From Neorhizobium alkalisoli (GTDB taxonomy: Bacteria > Pseudomonadota > Alphaproteobacteria > Rhizobiales > Rhizobiaceae): 64,000 nucleotides of DNA. The stretch covers positions 124,001 to 188,000 of the forward strand of contig NZ_PVBN01000006.1 of NCBI RefSeq assembly GCF_002968635.1, read 5' to 3'. This document shows positions 28,103 to 35,561 of the stretch, piece by piece (positions within the stretch are counted from its first letter, which is position 1; each line of letters starts with the position of its first letter). The position numbers were made by a program, and so were the translations under genes. The notes below the pieces were generated by a model. The model searched no databases, was not told the DNA's origin, and saw only the letters and a list, made by a program, of their open reading frames with translations.

Positions 28103-29108
28103 AAAGCTCGAGATAGGTGTCGGTGATCGCTTCTTCGGAGAAACGTTGGGCCAGAGTCCTGGAAGCGCCCTGAACGAGGTTGGCCGCGAGTTCCTTGTCG
28201 CCGAGAACCTGGGAGATGGCACGAGCCAGACCGGCGGCATCATCAATGTCGACCAACAGACCGCTCTCGCGGTCACGGATACACCAGCTCGGCCCTTCCG
28301 CACGGGTGGCGACGATCGGCCGCTTCTGCGCCCAGACCTCGAAGATGACATTTCCCAAGGGCTCGTGGCTGGACGGCATGGCAAAGACGTCCGCCGCAGC
28401 GACATAGGGCCGCGTATCGGTCTGCCAGCCGAGGAAGCGCACGCGTTCCGTCATTCCACATTCCCGGACAAGCGCCTGCAGCGCCTCTCCCTCCTCACCC
28501 TCCCCTGCAAGCCATAACCAGACGTCCGGCAAGGTCGCCAGCGCGGCGATCAGCGTATGGAATCCCTTCCGCTTCACGAAACGCCCCATGGCCATGACAA
28601 GCGGGACGCCTTCCGGCGTATTCACCGCGGACCGGGCGATCGAGGCCACGGCTTGGGTATTGGTGAAGTTGGCAATCACCTCGATGCGGCGCGTCCAGCC
28701 GAGGCCTCGCACGTGGTCGGCCATCGCCGGTGTCAGACAGACGATCACATCCGTATTGCGGAAATAGCTGAGCCTCTTTGGATAGTCCCCAAGGCGCGAA
28801 ATCTTGATGCAGCCGGGATAGGCCGGCAGGAGCTCGCTGCCGCGGGTGCCCCATGCCATCAGCGCATCCGGCTTCTCACGCTCGGCCAGCCGCTTTGTCT
28901 TCAAGGGCAGCAGAAAACGATCGAGGGAGACATTGCGGAAATTGCTTTCCGTGATCGTGACGACGTTTTCGATATCCTTGCGCCAGCTCCGACCGGGTCG
29001 GATGATCGCGCGCTGCTCGACGCCGCGGCGCGCCAATGCGTTGGCCAAGTGAGTGAAAAAGCGTTCGAGGCCGCCCTCCTTGCCGAAATGATAGTGATGG
29101 ACCTTCAT
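28086..29108 (-). CDS. lpsE: LPS-core glycosyltransferase LpsE-like (GT4)
   Basis: 340-aa GT-B glycosyltransferase beginning KVHHYHFGKEGGLERFFTHLANALARRGVEQR. The C-terminal domain has the MGRFVKRKGFHTLIAAL donor-site region and SSHEPLGNVIFEVWAQKRPIVATRAEGPSW. It is close in sequence to the neighbouring LpsD-like protein throughout, which indicates a tandem duplication. Its ATG overlaps the lpsD stop (ATGA), so it is translationally coupled as the last gene of the lrp-lps transcript. The 3' end overlaps lpsB by 17 bases. The sugar transferred cannot be read from sequence. Confidence 0.85.
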   Translation of the reverse strand: MKVHHYHFGKEGGLERFFTHLANALARRGVEQRAIIRPGRSWRKDIENVVTITESNFRNVSLDRFLLPLKTKRLAEREKPDALMAWGTRGSELLPAYPGCIKISRLGDYPKRLSYFRNTDVIVCLTPAMADHVRGLGWTRRIEVIANFTNTQAVASIARSAVNTPEGVPLVMAMGRFVKRKGFHTLIAALATLPDVWLWLAGEGEEGEALQALVRECGMTERVRFLGWQTDTRPYVAAADVFAMPSSHEPLGNVIFEVWAQKRPIVATRAEGPSWCIRDRESGLLVDIDDAAGLARAISQVLGDKELAANLVQGASRTLAQRFSEEAITDTYLELFKQKP

Positions 29109-30136
29109 GGCTTGCTCGTGCCCGTGGAAAACAGGCGCAGATACGCGTCGGTGACAGCCTCTTCTGAAAAGCGTTCCCGCATGGTCTGCCGCCCGCCCTC
29201 GACCAGACGCTGCCTGAGTGCAGGATCATCCCTGACCCGCCGAATTGCGGCGGCGAGCGCTTCGAAATCCTCGCAATCCACGAGCAGGCCGTCCTTTTCA
29301 TCGGTCATCATCCATGAAGGACCTTCGGACCTCGTGGAGACGGTCGGTTTCTCCGCACACCAGCCCTCCAGGCACACATTGCCCAGTGGTTCGTGCGTCG
29401 ACGGCACGGCAAGCACATCCGCGGCGGCCAGAAAGGAATAGACGTTCGTCTGCCAGCCCGCGAAGCGGACGCGATGCCGAATTCCGAACTCATCGACCAG
29501 ACGCTCCAGGTTTTCCCGCTCGATGCCTTCGCCGAGCAGCCAGAGATAGGCGTTTTCCACCTTCGCCATGGCCTGAACGAGTGTATGAAACCCCTTGCGG
29601 CGGACGAACCTGCCCATGCCAACGACGACAAAGGCACCCTCAGGCGTCTGGAGCGTCTCACGCGAGACCACGGGCCCGGGAAGCGAATAGGTGAAGTTGG
29701 TGATCACCTCCAGCCCACGCTGCCACCCGAGTTCGCCGACCTTGCGAGCGATGTCCGGCGTGTTGCAGACAAGGATCTCGGAGTTTCGATAGTAGTTCAG
29801 ATGGTGCGGGTAATCGCCGAGACGGGATATCCGCCTGGCCTTCTTGTAGTTCGGCAAGGCGCGGCTTGCACGCATCTGCCAGGCCATGATGACATCCGGC
29901 TGGAAATCCCTGAGGATCAGCCTGAGCCGGGCAGCAAAAAGGAAGCGGGAGGGCGAATACCGCCGGAAGATGCCCTCGTAAACCTGTCCGTACTGGCCGA
30001 TTTCTTCCTTCCAGGTCCGGTCTGGGCGGATCAGCACCCTCTGCTCGACGCCGCGCCCGTGGAGCGAATGGGCAAGATTGACCAGGAACCGTTCCGCACC
30101 GCCTTCTTTCCCGAAATGGATGTGCAGGACCTTCAT
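29105..30136 (-). CDS. lpsD: LPS-core glycosyltransferase LpsD-like (GT4)
   Basis: 343-aa GT-B glycosyltransferase. Its start KVLHIHFGKEGGAERFLVNLAHSLHGRGVEQR is nearly superimposable on that of LpsE. Donor-site motifs: MGRFVRRKGFHTLVQAM and STHEPLGNVCLEGWCAEKPTVSTRSEGPSW. The ATG at 30136 has GGAG six bases upstream. An ATG at 30148 (MENT) overlaps the preceding gene's stop. It lies in a tightly packed minus-strand operon, upstream of lpsE and downstream of the GT2 gene. It probably adds an outer-core sugar. Confidence 0.86.
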   Translation of the reverse strand: MKVLHIHFGKEGGAERFLVNLAHSLHGRGVEQRVLIRPDRTWKEEIGQYGQVYEGIFRRYSPSRFLFAARLRLILRDFQPDVIMAWQMRASRALPNYKKARRISRLGDYPHHLNYYRNSEILVCNTPDIARKVGELGWQRGLEVITNFTYSLPGPVVSRETLQTPEGAFVVVGMGRFVRRKGFHTLVQAMAKVENAYLWLLGEGIERENLERLVDEFGIRHRVRFAGWQTNVYSFLAAADVLAVPSTHEPLGNVCLEGWCAEKPTVSTRSEGPSWMMTDEKDGLLVDCEDFEALAAAIRRVRDDPALRQRLVEGGRQTMRERFSEEAVTDAYLRLFSTGTSKP

Positions 30137-30147
30137 AGTATTCTCCA

Positions 30148-30957
30148 TCAACGCGTCAGCGCGTCGTCCCTGTTCGGCCGCTCCTTGAGCGCCTGACGCT
30201 GGTATAGCTTGGCTTCGGTAAGAAACGCATAGACGGCGACAGTCATCGCCTCGATGAACCCGGGCGCCCCGCAACGCCAGAGTCCGTTTCTCAGATACAG
30301 ACGATAGAAGTAAAGCACCGGCGAAATGAACAATTTGATCGGCCTCGGCTTTTTCCCGGCCGCAAATCTCTGATCCGCCTTGAGCGTCGAGTATTTGTTT
30401 TCCTTGAGAATCTGCTCGTCGATGACGATCGGTCGGTAGTGCAGCAGGCTGCCCGCCTTCGTTTTCTCGACCCGCCCCTCGGGAACGATCCCCTCGTGCA
30501 CCGCCTGCGTCAGGTCGAAAGCCCCCTTGCCCTTGCGGATCAACCTCAGGATCTTGCGCTCTCTGACCCGCTCGGGCGTGTAGCCGTAGCCGATCAGATA
30601 GGGCCGCCTCGCCATCTTCCAGCCGACAATGCCCTCGTCCGCCGCGATCATCTCGGGGAGCAATTTCCGCAACGGCGCATCGAGCCGCTCGTCGGCGTCG
30701 ATGCTGAAGCACCACTTCTCCTGACAAAGCTCCAGAGCAAATTGCTTCTGAGCCGCGTAGCCGCGCCATTTCTCATGAAAGAGCCTGATCGGCCACCCGC
30801 TGTCGATGTAGGACTGGATGAGTGCGATGGTGCCGTCGGCCGACCCGGAATCGACTATGACGATGTCGGAAAAATCGGCGAGGCTCTCGATGCAGTTACC
30901 GAGATAGCGTTCCTCGTCCTGGCAGATGATGAAGGCCGATATCGGAAGCTTAGACAT
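30148..30957 (-). CDS. Glycosyltransferase family 2, WaaE/LgtF-like
   Basis: 269-aa GT-A fold enzyme. It begins PISAFIICQDEERYLGNCIESLADFSDIVIVDSGSADGT (nucleotide-binding start) and has the metal-binding SIDADERLD (DxD-type). HEKWRGYAAQKQFALELC and KMARRPYLIGYGYTPERVRERKILRLIRKGKG resemble the WaaE/KdtX/LgtF core glucosyltransferases. The ATG at 30957 overlaps the end of lpsC by 8 bases. The Sinorhizobium lpsCDE operon as I recall it has no gene at this spot, so this may be an added core-modifying enzyme. Confidence 0.85.
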   Translation of the reverse strand: MSKLPISAFIICQDEERYLGNCIESLADFSDIVIVDSGSADGTIALIQSYIDSGWPIRLFHEKWRGYAAQKQFALELCQEKWCFSIDADERLDAPLRKLLPEMIAADEGIVGWKMARRPYLIGYGYTPERVRERKILRLIRKGKGAFDLTQAVHEGIVPEGRVEKTKAGSLLHYRPIVIDEQILKENKYSTLKADQRFAAGKKPRPIKLFISPVLYFYRLYLRNGLWRCGAPGFIEAMTVAVYAFLTEAKLYQRQALKERPNRDDALTR

Positions 30958-32011
30958 GACCGCCGCCATCGGACCTGTCGAAGGGCGACATCGCAAATCC
31001 CTGCGCGACGAATTGACCGGGGTCAAGGAAGTGCACGCTCCCCGGATAGCCGAATTCGACTTCTCTATCGGCGGAAATCTTCTGCATGATCTTCACGTAT
31101 TCCTGAGCGCCACCGAAATGCTGCCCGCTCGCGATCGCTTCCTGCACGCGCTCCTGATAGTCGGAGAAGAACTTGAAATGCAGCAGGACGCCGAAGATCG
31201 GCGAAAAATTCCGCTGATAGGGCAAGGGCTGATGAATATTCTCTCCGAGCGAACATTCCTTGTCCCAGAACATTAGCGGATATTTCATCAGGTCCACGTT
31301 GGAGCCGAACAGGCGTTTCCGCGCCCCGCCGCGGATCCGCTGGAAACGCGCGTTCCTGACGACCGTATATCCGTCGCGGTCATAACAGTCCGCGACCTGC
31401 CATGGCATCTGCCCCTCTTCGCCGGTAAATTCGGCAGCTGAAATGTCGCTTGAGGGGTACATGTCGATCATCGGCGCCGCCAGCCGCCGTATGGAGCGCT
31501 CTTCGAGCCGCGCGATCAGCCTGGGCAGCGGTATATCGAAACAGCGGTCGTAGATCAGGAACTCGTCCGAATCGACGTTCAGATACCAGCGATCGAAGCC
31601 GTAGATCGAAAACAGTTCCTCCCGCCAGCTTTTCCCGCGCCTGGCGTCCTTGTAGCGAAGCGGAGAAGCCCAGAGATCGGTATCCGCCTGCGCGGTCAGA
31701 TATTCGGCAGTCCCGTCCGTGGATTGGTCATCCACACATATGAAGCGCGTTACGCCGAGCTGGCGGTAATGGGAGAAGAAGGACGGCAGCAGACGGCGAT
31801 CGTTGCGGCAAAGGAAAACGAGCGGAATGTCGTCCTGAGCGAGCACTCTGAACTGCCGCGGTGACGCCAGACCGAGCGAGCTTGCCTGGCTCAGGGAGCG
31901 GATGCGCTTTCGCGACTTCCTCGTCCCATGCCACGTCAACAGCCGCTCGACGGGAGAACGCCGCCAAAGCGCGCCTTTCATGCCCGGCGCTGGATAGACC
32001 GTCTCAGGCAT
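30950..32011 (-). CDS. lpsC: LPS-core glycosyltransferase LpsC-like (GT2/GT92-type)
   Basis: 353 aa. The catalytic core begins about residue 62 (PLVFLCRNDRRLLPSFFSHYRQLGVTRFICVDDQSTDGTAEYL), with the acid motif WYLNVDSDEFL typical of Glyco_tranf_2_4 / GT92-like transferases. A conserved RRLAAPMIDMYPS segment and a His-containing LLHFKFFSDYQERVQEAI C-terminal region are characteristic of this family. It is the first glycosyltransferase after lrp and overlaps the GT2 gene, so all four glycosyltransferase genes on this strand form one operon. The LpsC name is by position and family. Confidence 0.78.
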   Translation of the reverse strand: MPETVYPAPGMKGALWRRSPVERLLTWHGTRKSRKRIRSLSQASSLGLASPRQFRVLAQDDIPLVFLCRNDRRLLPSFFSHYRQLGVTRFICVDDQSTDGTAEYLTAQADTDLWASPLRYKDARRGKSWREELFSIYGFDRWYLNVDSDEFLIYDRCFDIPLPRLIARLEERSIRRLAAPMIDMYPSSDISAAEFTGEEGQMPWQVADCYDRDGYTVVRNARFQRIRGGARKRLFGSNVDLMKYPLMFWDKECSLGENIHQPLPYQRNFSPIFGVLLHFKFFSDYQERVQEAIASGQHFGGAQEYVKIMQKISADREVEFGYPGSVHFLDPGQFVAQGFAMSPFDRSDGGGHV

Positions 32012-32054
32012 TCAACTCTCTTTCATAGATCCGGACACCCAGGGCCAGCACCCA

Positions 32055-32522
32055 CTAAATCTCCACCAGGCCGAGCTGCTTCACCTGCCGGATCGTCAGC
32101 ATGGTCCGAACCGTGTCCACATGCTCGTCGGCGGTCAGGACTTCGATGACGAAATCCTGGAAAACTGTAAGGTTCTGCGCCGCGCAACGCAGCAGGAAAT
32201 CGCTGTCCCCGTTGACCATCCACGCCTCCCGCACCAGAGGCCATTGCTGCACCTTGGAAGCAAAACCCTTCAAGTCCGCATCGGACTGGCGCTTGAGACC
32301 GACCATGCAGAAGGCGACAAGATCGAAGCCGAGCCGCGGACCATTGAGAAGCGCGTGATAGCCCTCGATGATCCCGGCCTCCTCGAGCTTGCGCACGCGG
32401 CGCAGACAGGGTGGCGCCGAAATGCCGACGCGTTCCGCGAGCTCGACATTCGTCATTCTCCCGTCACGCTGGAGCTCCCGGAGGATCTTGATGTCGATGG
32501 CGTCCAGATCGGCGCGGAACAC
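32055..32522 (-). CDS. lrp: Lrp/AsnC-family transcriptional regulator heading the lps operon
   Basis: 155 aa. The N-terminal winged HTH (about 7-55: LDAIDIKILRELQRDGRMTNVELAERVGISAPPCLRRV) is followed by an AsnC ligand-binding (RAM) domain (about 70-145). The start is GTG at 32522 after GGGGAAAACC. It is encoded 43 bases upstream of lpsC on the same strand. In Sinorhizobium the equivalent lrp3-lpsCDE operon is reported to be activated by LsrB, encoded here at 33723. It is divergent from trxB, and an 11-bp direct repeat lies in the shared region. Confidence 0.92.
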   Translation of the reverse strand: MFRADLDAIDIKILRELQRDGRMTNVELAERVGISAPPCLRRVRKLEEAGIIEGYHALLNGPRLGFDLVAFCMVGLKRQSDADLKGFASKVQQWPLVREAWMVNGDSDFLLRCAAQNLTVFQDFVIEVLTADEHVDTVRTMLTIRQVKQLGLVEI

Positions 32523-32565
32523 GGTTTTCCCCTTTTGTCGGCAAGGCTTTTAGCGGAAACGGGAT

Positions 32566-32625
32566 TTAACGCAAGGAGCAGCCTCTATGCCAACTGATCT
32601 GTTATTAACGCAAGGCTGCCCTTGC
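32566..32625. repeat. Direct repeat plus inverted repeat in the lrp-trxB divergent region
   Basis: TTAACGCAAGG occurs at 32566-32576 and again at 32605-32615, 39 bases apart. The second copy continues into a perfect inverted repeat GCAAGG-CTGC-CCTTGC (32610-32625), which abuts the candidate trxB -35. It is a likely operator set for a regulator of lrp-lps and/or trxB (Lrp itself or LsrB). Confidence 0.55.
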
Positions 32626-32650
32626 ATTGCTGCATAGACCGATCTTACAT
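32622..32650 (+). promoter_or_regulatory. Candidate trxB promoter
   Basis: TTGCAT (32622-32627), 17-base spacer, TTACAT (32645-32650). Initiation is expected near 32657, which would give a leader of about 80 nucleotides that contains the hairpin at 32668-32722. Confidence 0.5.
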
Positions 32651-32667
32651 GGCATTTTGAAAGCGGC

Positions 32668-32722
32668 AGACCGGAAATCGACCCCCTATATGAGGGGCAA
32701 TAGAATACGAGTCGATCGGTCT
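32668..32722 (+). promoter_or_regulatory. Folded 5' leader of trxB
   Basis: Nested helices: AGACCG (32668-32673) with CGGTCT (32717-32722), TCGAC (32678-32682) with GTCGA (32711-32715), and an inner CCCC/GGGG hairpin (32683-32697). The structure ends just before the AAAGGA ribosome-binding site of trxB. Confidence 0.5.
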
Positions 32723-32738
32723 TTGAAAGGAATCACAC

Positions 32739-33713
32739 ATGTCCGCCCGTCATACCGAGGTCCTGATCATCGGTTCCGGCCCGGCCGGTTATACCGCCGC
32801 CATCTATGCCGCCCGCGCCATGCTGAAGCCGGTGCTGATCGCCGGCATGGAACAGGGCGGCCAGTTGATGATCACCACCGACGTGGAGAATTATCCGGGC
32901 TTCGGCGATCCGATCCAGGGGCCTTGGCTCATGGAGCAGATGCTGAAACAGGCGACCCATGTGGGCGCAGAGATCGTCAACGACCTGGTGACCGAGGTTG
33001 ATCTCGACCGTCGCCCCTTCACGGTGCGCACCGACTCCGGCGCCGTCTGGACGGCGGAGACGATCATTATTTCGACCGGCGCCAAGGCCAAATGGCTGGG
33101 TATCGAAAGCGAGCAGCACTTCCAGGGCTTTGGCGTGTCCGCTTGCGCCACCTGCGACGGCTTCTTCTATCGCAACAGGGACGTGATCGTGGTCGGCGGC
33201 GGCAATTCCGCCGTCGAAGAGGCGCTCTACCTTTCGAACATCGCCAAGTCCGTCACCGTGGTTCATCGTCGCGACTCGTTCCGCTCGGAGAAGATCCTGC
33301 AGGAACGTCTCTTCCAGCGCCCGAATGTCAGCGTGTTGTGGAATACCGAAATCGCCGAGATCACCGGCAAGCCCGCCAAGGCGCCGATGCCACCCTCGGT
33401 GGAAGGGGTGAAGCTGCGCAATACCCTGACCGGCGCCATCACCGACTTTCCGATCCACGGCGTGTTCGTGGCGATCGGTCATGCGCCGGCGACCGAACTC
33501 TTCAAGGGCAAGCTGAAGATGAAGCCGAACGGTTATCTGTGGACGGCCCCGGATTCGACCGCGACCGACGTGCCCGGTGTCTTCGCCGCCGGCGACGTGA
33601 CCGACGACACCTTCCGCCAGGCAATCACCGCCGCGGGCATGGGCTGCATGGCAGCGCTCGAGGCCGAACGTTATCTTGCCGGCATTCAGCCGGTGGCCGT
33701 GGCCGCGGAGTGA
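32739..33713 (+). CDS. trxB: Thioredoxin reductase TrxB
   Basis: 324-aa FAD/NADPH enzyme that keeps thioredoxin reduced in the cytoplasm. FAD-binding GSGPAG is at 12-17. The redox-active disulfide CATC is at C136-C139. NADPH-binding GGGNSAVEEA follows, and the C-terminal FAD motif is GVFAAGDVTD. Start ATG after GAAAGGAATCACAC. It is followed nine bases later by the lsrB/vtlR gene, so the two are probably co-transcribed. This links redox state to the LysR regulator of LPS genes and AbcR RNAs. Confidence 0.97.
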   Translation: MSARHTEVLIIGSGPAGYTAAIYAARAMLKPVLIAGMEQGGQLMITTDVENYPGFGDPIQGPWLMEQMLKQATHVGAEIVNDLVTEVDLDRRPFTVRTDSGAVWTAETIIISTGAKAKWLGIESEQHFQGFGVSACATCDGFFYRNRDVIVVGGGNSAVEEALYLSNIAKSVTVVHRRDSFRSEKILQERLFQRPNVSVLWNTEIAEITGKPAKAPMPPSVEGVKLRNTLTGAITDFPIHGVFVAIGHAPATELFKGKLKMKPNGYLWTAPDSTATDVPGVFAAGDVTDDTFRQAITAAGMGCMAALEAERYLAGIQPVAVAAE

Positions 33714-33722
33714 CATTGAGAC

Positions 33723-34625
33723 ATGGGTGTGCCGCTCGACTGGGACAAGTTGCGAATTTTTCATGCGGCGGCAGAGGCGGGCTCCTTCACCCATGCCGCC
33801 GACAAGCTCCATCTTTCCCAGTCGGCAATCAGCCGCCAGGTCAGCGCGCTTGAACAGGATGTCGGCGTCAAGCTTTTTCACCGGCATGCGCGCGGCCTGA
33901 TTCTCACCGAACAGGGCGAACTGCTCTACCGCACCGCCCATGACGTTCTCTTGAAGCTCGAAACAGTGAAGATGCAGCTCACCGAGACGACGGAAAAACC
34001 GTCCGGCAAGCTGCGCGTCACGACGACGGTCGGGCTTGGCCAGGGCTGGCTCACCGACAAGGTGCAGGAGTTTCTGCAGCTCTATCCCGAAATGTCGATC
34101 CAGCTCATCCTCGATAACGAGGAAGTGGACGTGAATATGCGCCACGCGGACTGCGCCATTCGCCTGCGCCAGCCGCAGCAGTCCGACCTGATCCAGCGCA
34201 AGCTGTTCACCGTCCATATGCACGTCTACGCGGCCCCCTCCTACATCAACCGCTATGGCGAACCGCAATCGGTCGAGGACCTCGACACGCATCGGATCAT
34301 CACGTTCGGGGAACCGGCGCCGAGCTACCTGCTCGACGTGAACTGGCTGGAATATGCCGGCCGCTCGTCCGACAACAGCCGCACGCCGCATCTGCAGATC
34401 AACAGCCAGACCTCGATCAAGCGCGCCTGTCTGCTTGGCATCGGAATCGCTTGCCTTCCCGACTACATCGTCGGCCGCGATCCGGGCCTCATTCAGCTCG
34501 CGATCAACGCAGACATTCCCTCTTTCGACACCTACTTCTGCTATCCCGACGAAATGAAGAACGCGGCGAAGCTCAAAGTCTTCCGTGATTTTATCGTCGG
34601 CAAGGCGCGCAACTGGAATTTCTGA
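33723..34625 (+). CDS. lsrB: LysR-family regulator LsrB/VtlR
   Basis: 300 aa. The N-terminal HTH (about 7-66: WDKLRIFHAAAEAGSFTHAADKLHLSQSAISRQVSALEQDVGVKLFHRHARGL) is followed by an effector domain with conserved cysteines (C147, C239, C245, C272 by my count). The sequence and its place between trxB and tandem AbcR-type RNAs identify the LsrB (Sinorhizobium) / VtlR (Brucella, Agrobacterium) orthologue. That regulator controls LPS-core genes, oxidative-stress functions and an abcR gene in those bacteria. Cysteines in LsrB-type proteins have been implicated in redox sensing. Start ATG at 33723, nine bases after the trxB stop. Confidence 0.93.
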   Translation: MGVPLDWDKLRIFHAAAEAGSFTHAADKLHLSQSAISRQVSALEQDVGVKLFHRHARGLILTEQGELLYRTAHDVLLKLETVKMQLTETTEKPSGKLRVTTTVGLGQGWLTDKVQEFLQLYPEMSIQLILDNEEVDVNMRHADCAIRLRQPQQSDLIQRKLFTVHMHVYAAPSYINRYGEPQSVEDLDTHRIITFGEPAPSYLLDVNWLEYAGRSSDNSRTPHLQINSQTSIKRACLLGIGIACLPDYIVGRDPGLIQLAINADIPSFDTYFCYPDEMKNAAKLKVFRDFIVGKARNWNF

Positions 34626-34753
34626 TTTTTCAGCTGCCGTCTGCGAGGTCTTAAATCTCCTTATATTCCAATGATTTCAGTCGTATACGGCCGCCAGATA
34701 TGCGGAGGCTGCCTCTTTGCTGCAACAGTGTTGCGCATCACGCATGGCTGACC

Positions 34754-34786
34754 TGCACAAAAGGGCATTGTTCACTGCACAAAAAA
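34754..34786 (+). promoter_or_regulatory. TGCACAAAA direct repeats and promoter of the first AbcR sRNA
   Basis: TGCACAAAA at 34754-34762 and 34776-34784 are exactly 22 bp apart, two helical turns. They lie directly upstream of a -10-like CCATAT (34790-34795). A LysR-type activator such as the adjacent LsrB/VtlR could bind here. The second sRNA lacks these repeats. Confidence 0.5.
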
Positions 34787-34801
34787 CCACCATATCGCAC
34801 A

Positions 34802-34920
34802 TAGCTGATGCACATGGTGGCTTTTCCTCCCAGTTCCACCGCAGCAGCTGTTCCCCTCTGGAGGTTTTTTGACCTTCACACTTATAGGGCCCTGGAGCGA
34901 TCCGGTGGCCCTCTTTTTTT
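34802..34920 (+). ncRNA. AbcR-type (alpha-r15 family) small RNA, copy 1
   Basis: About 119 nt; the 5' end is estimated from CCATAT at 34790-34795. The first hairpin is GGTGG / CCACC with a CU-rich loop containing CCTCCC, an anti-Shine-Dalgarno motif. A conserved GTTCCCCTCTGGAGG segment (34850-34864) follows with a second CCCCTC anti-SD motif. It ends in an intrinsic terminator (AGGGCC...GGTGGCCCT then T-run, 34886-34920). AbcR RNAs are Hfq-dependent repressors of ABC-transporter and other mRNAs. Location beside lsrB/vtlR and an ArsR gene is the known position. It is either AbcR1 or AbcR2. Confidence 0.88.
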
Positions 34921-35023
34921 GCCTGTCAGCGCGATAGGCCTCCCTGGAAGCCATCGGCGAAACTTCTTTTCAAAACCGAAGATTGCATCTTGTCGGGCAG
35001 ATATCCCCTCCCCATATACCTGA

Positions 35024-35135
35024 CAGCTGACGCCCCCGGCGACCTCCCCGTCGTCCGCGTTGGCTGTTCCCCTCTGGAGGTTTTGACCTTCACAACTGAA
35101 AGGGCCCTGGAGCGATCCGGCGGCCCATTTTTTTT
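35024..35135 (+). ncRNA. AbcR-type (alpha-r15 family) small RNA, copy 2
   Basis: About 112 nt. The promoter is CTTGTC (34989-34994), 17 bases, CCATAT (35012-35017). The first hairpin is CGAC / GTCG with loop CTCCCC, an anti-Shine-Dalgarno. It shares with copy 1 the block GTTCCCCTCTGGAGGTTTT...GACCTTCACA and the terminator AGGGCCCTGGAGCGATCCGG..GGCCC then T-run (35101-35135). The conserved 3' half and divergent 5' half and promoter suggest overlapping targets under different control. A minus-strand open frame across this region is not a gene. Confidence 0.88.
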
Positions 35136-35223
35136 AAAAGCCGCCGCTCTTTTAGAAATCGCACCCTTCATATCGTCATTATGCGATCTATATATCGTAT
35201 AAGTTCGATACGAGATCCAGACG

Positions 35224-35520
35224 ATGGACAAGACGGAAATTCTGAAAGCGCTCGCGCATCCCACCCGGATCGAATTCCTGGAATGGATGAAGGAGCCGGA
35301 GCGTAATTTCTCCGATCAGGCGCATCCGCTCAGCATGGGCATCTGCGCCAACCAATTCGAAAAACGCTGCGGCCTCTCCCAATCCACGGTCTCGGCGCAT
35401 CTTTCGACGCTCGAAAAGGCCGGGTTGCTCAAGATCAACCGCGTCGGCCAATGGGCGTTCTATCACCGCAATGAGGATACCATTGCAACCTTCCTCGACG
35501 AGCTTCGGTCGACGCTTTGA
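35224..35520 (+). CDS. ArsR-family winged-helix transcriptional regulator
   Basis: 98 aa. ILKALAHPTRIEFLEWMKEPE opens the domain, and the recognition helix is CGLSQSTVSAHLSTLEKAGLLKINRVGQWAFYHRNE. Cys46/Cys53 (ICANQFEKRCG) may sense metal or redox, but a classical ELCVCD metal box is absent. The stop overlaps the extended open frame of the Old Yellow Enzyme gene, whose likely start is 41 bases downstream. This fits a regulator-target pair. An ArsR gene after the AbcR pair is the conserved rhizobial arrangement. Confidence 0.9.
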   Translation: MDKTEILKALAHPTRIEFLEWMKEPERNFSDQAHPLSMGICANQFEKRCGLSQSTVSAHLSTLEKAGLLKINRVGQWAFYHRNEDTIATFLDELRSTL

Positions 35521-35561
35521 CCCGGGCTGACTTCTCCCAACTGCAGACAAAGGAATTTCTG

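Noticed and set aside
34926-35264. 112-codon minus-strand frame over the second AbcR locus
   Set aside because: It covers an sRNA with its promoter and terminator; no protein features.
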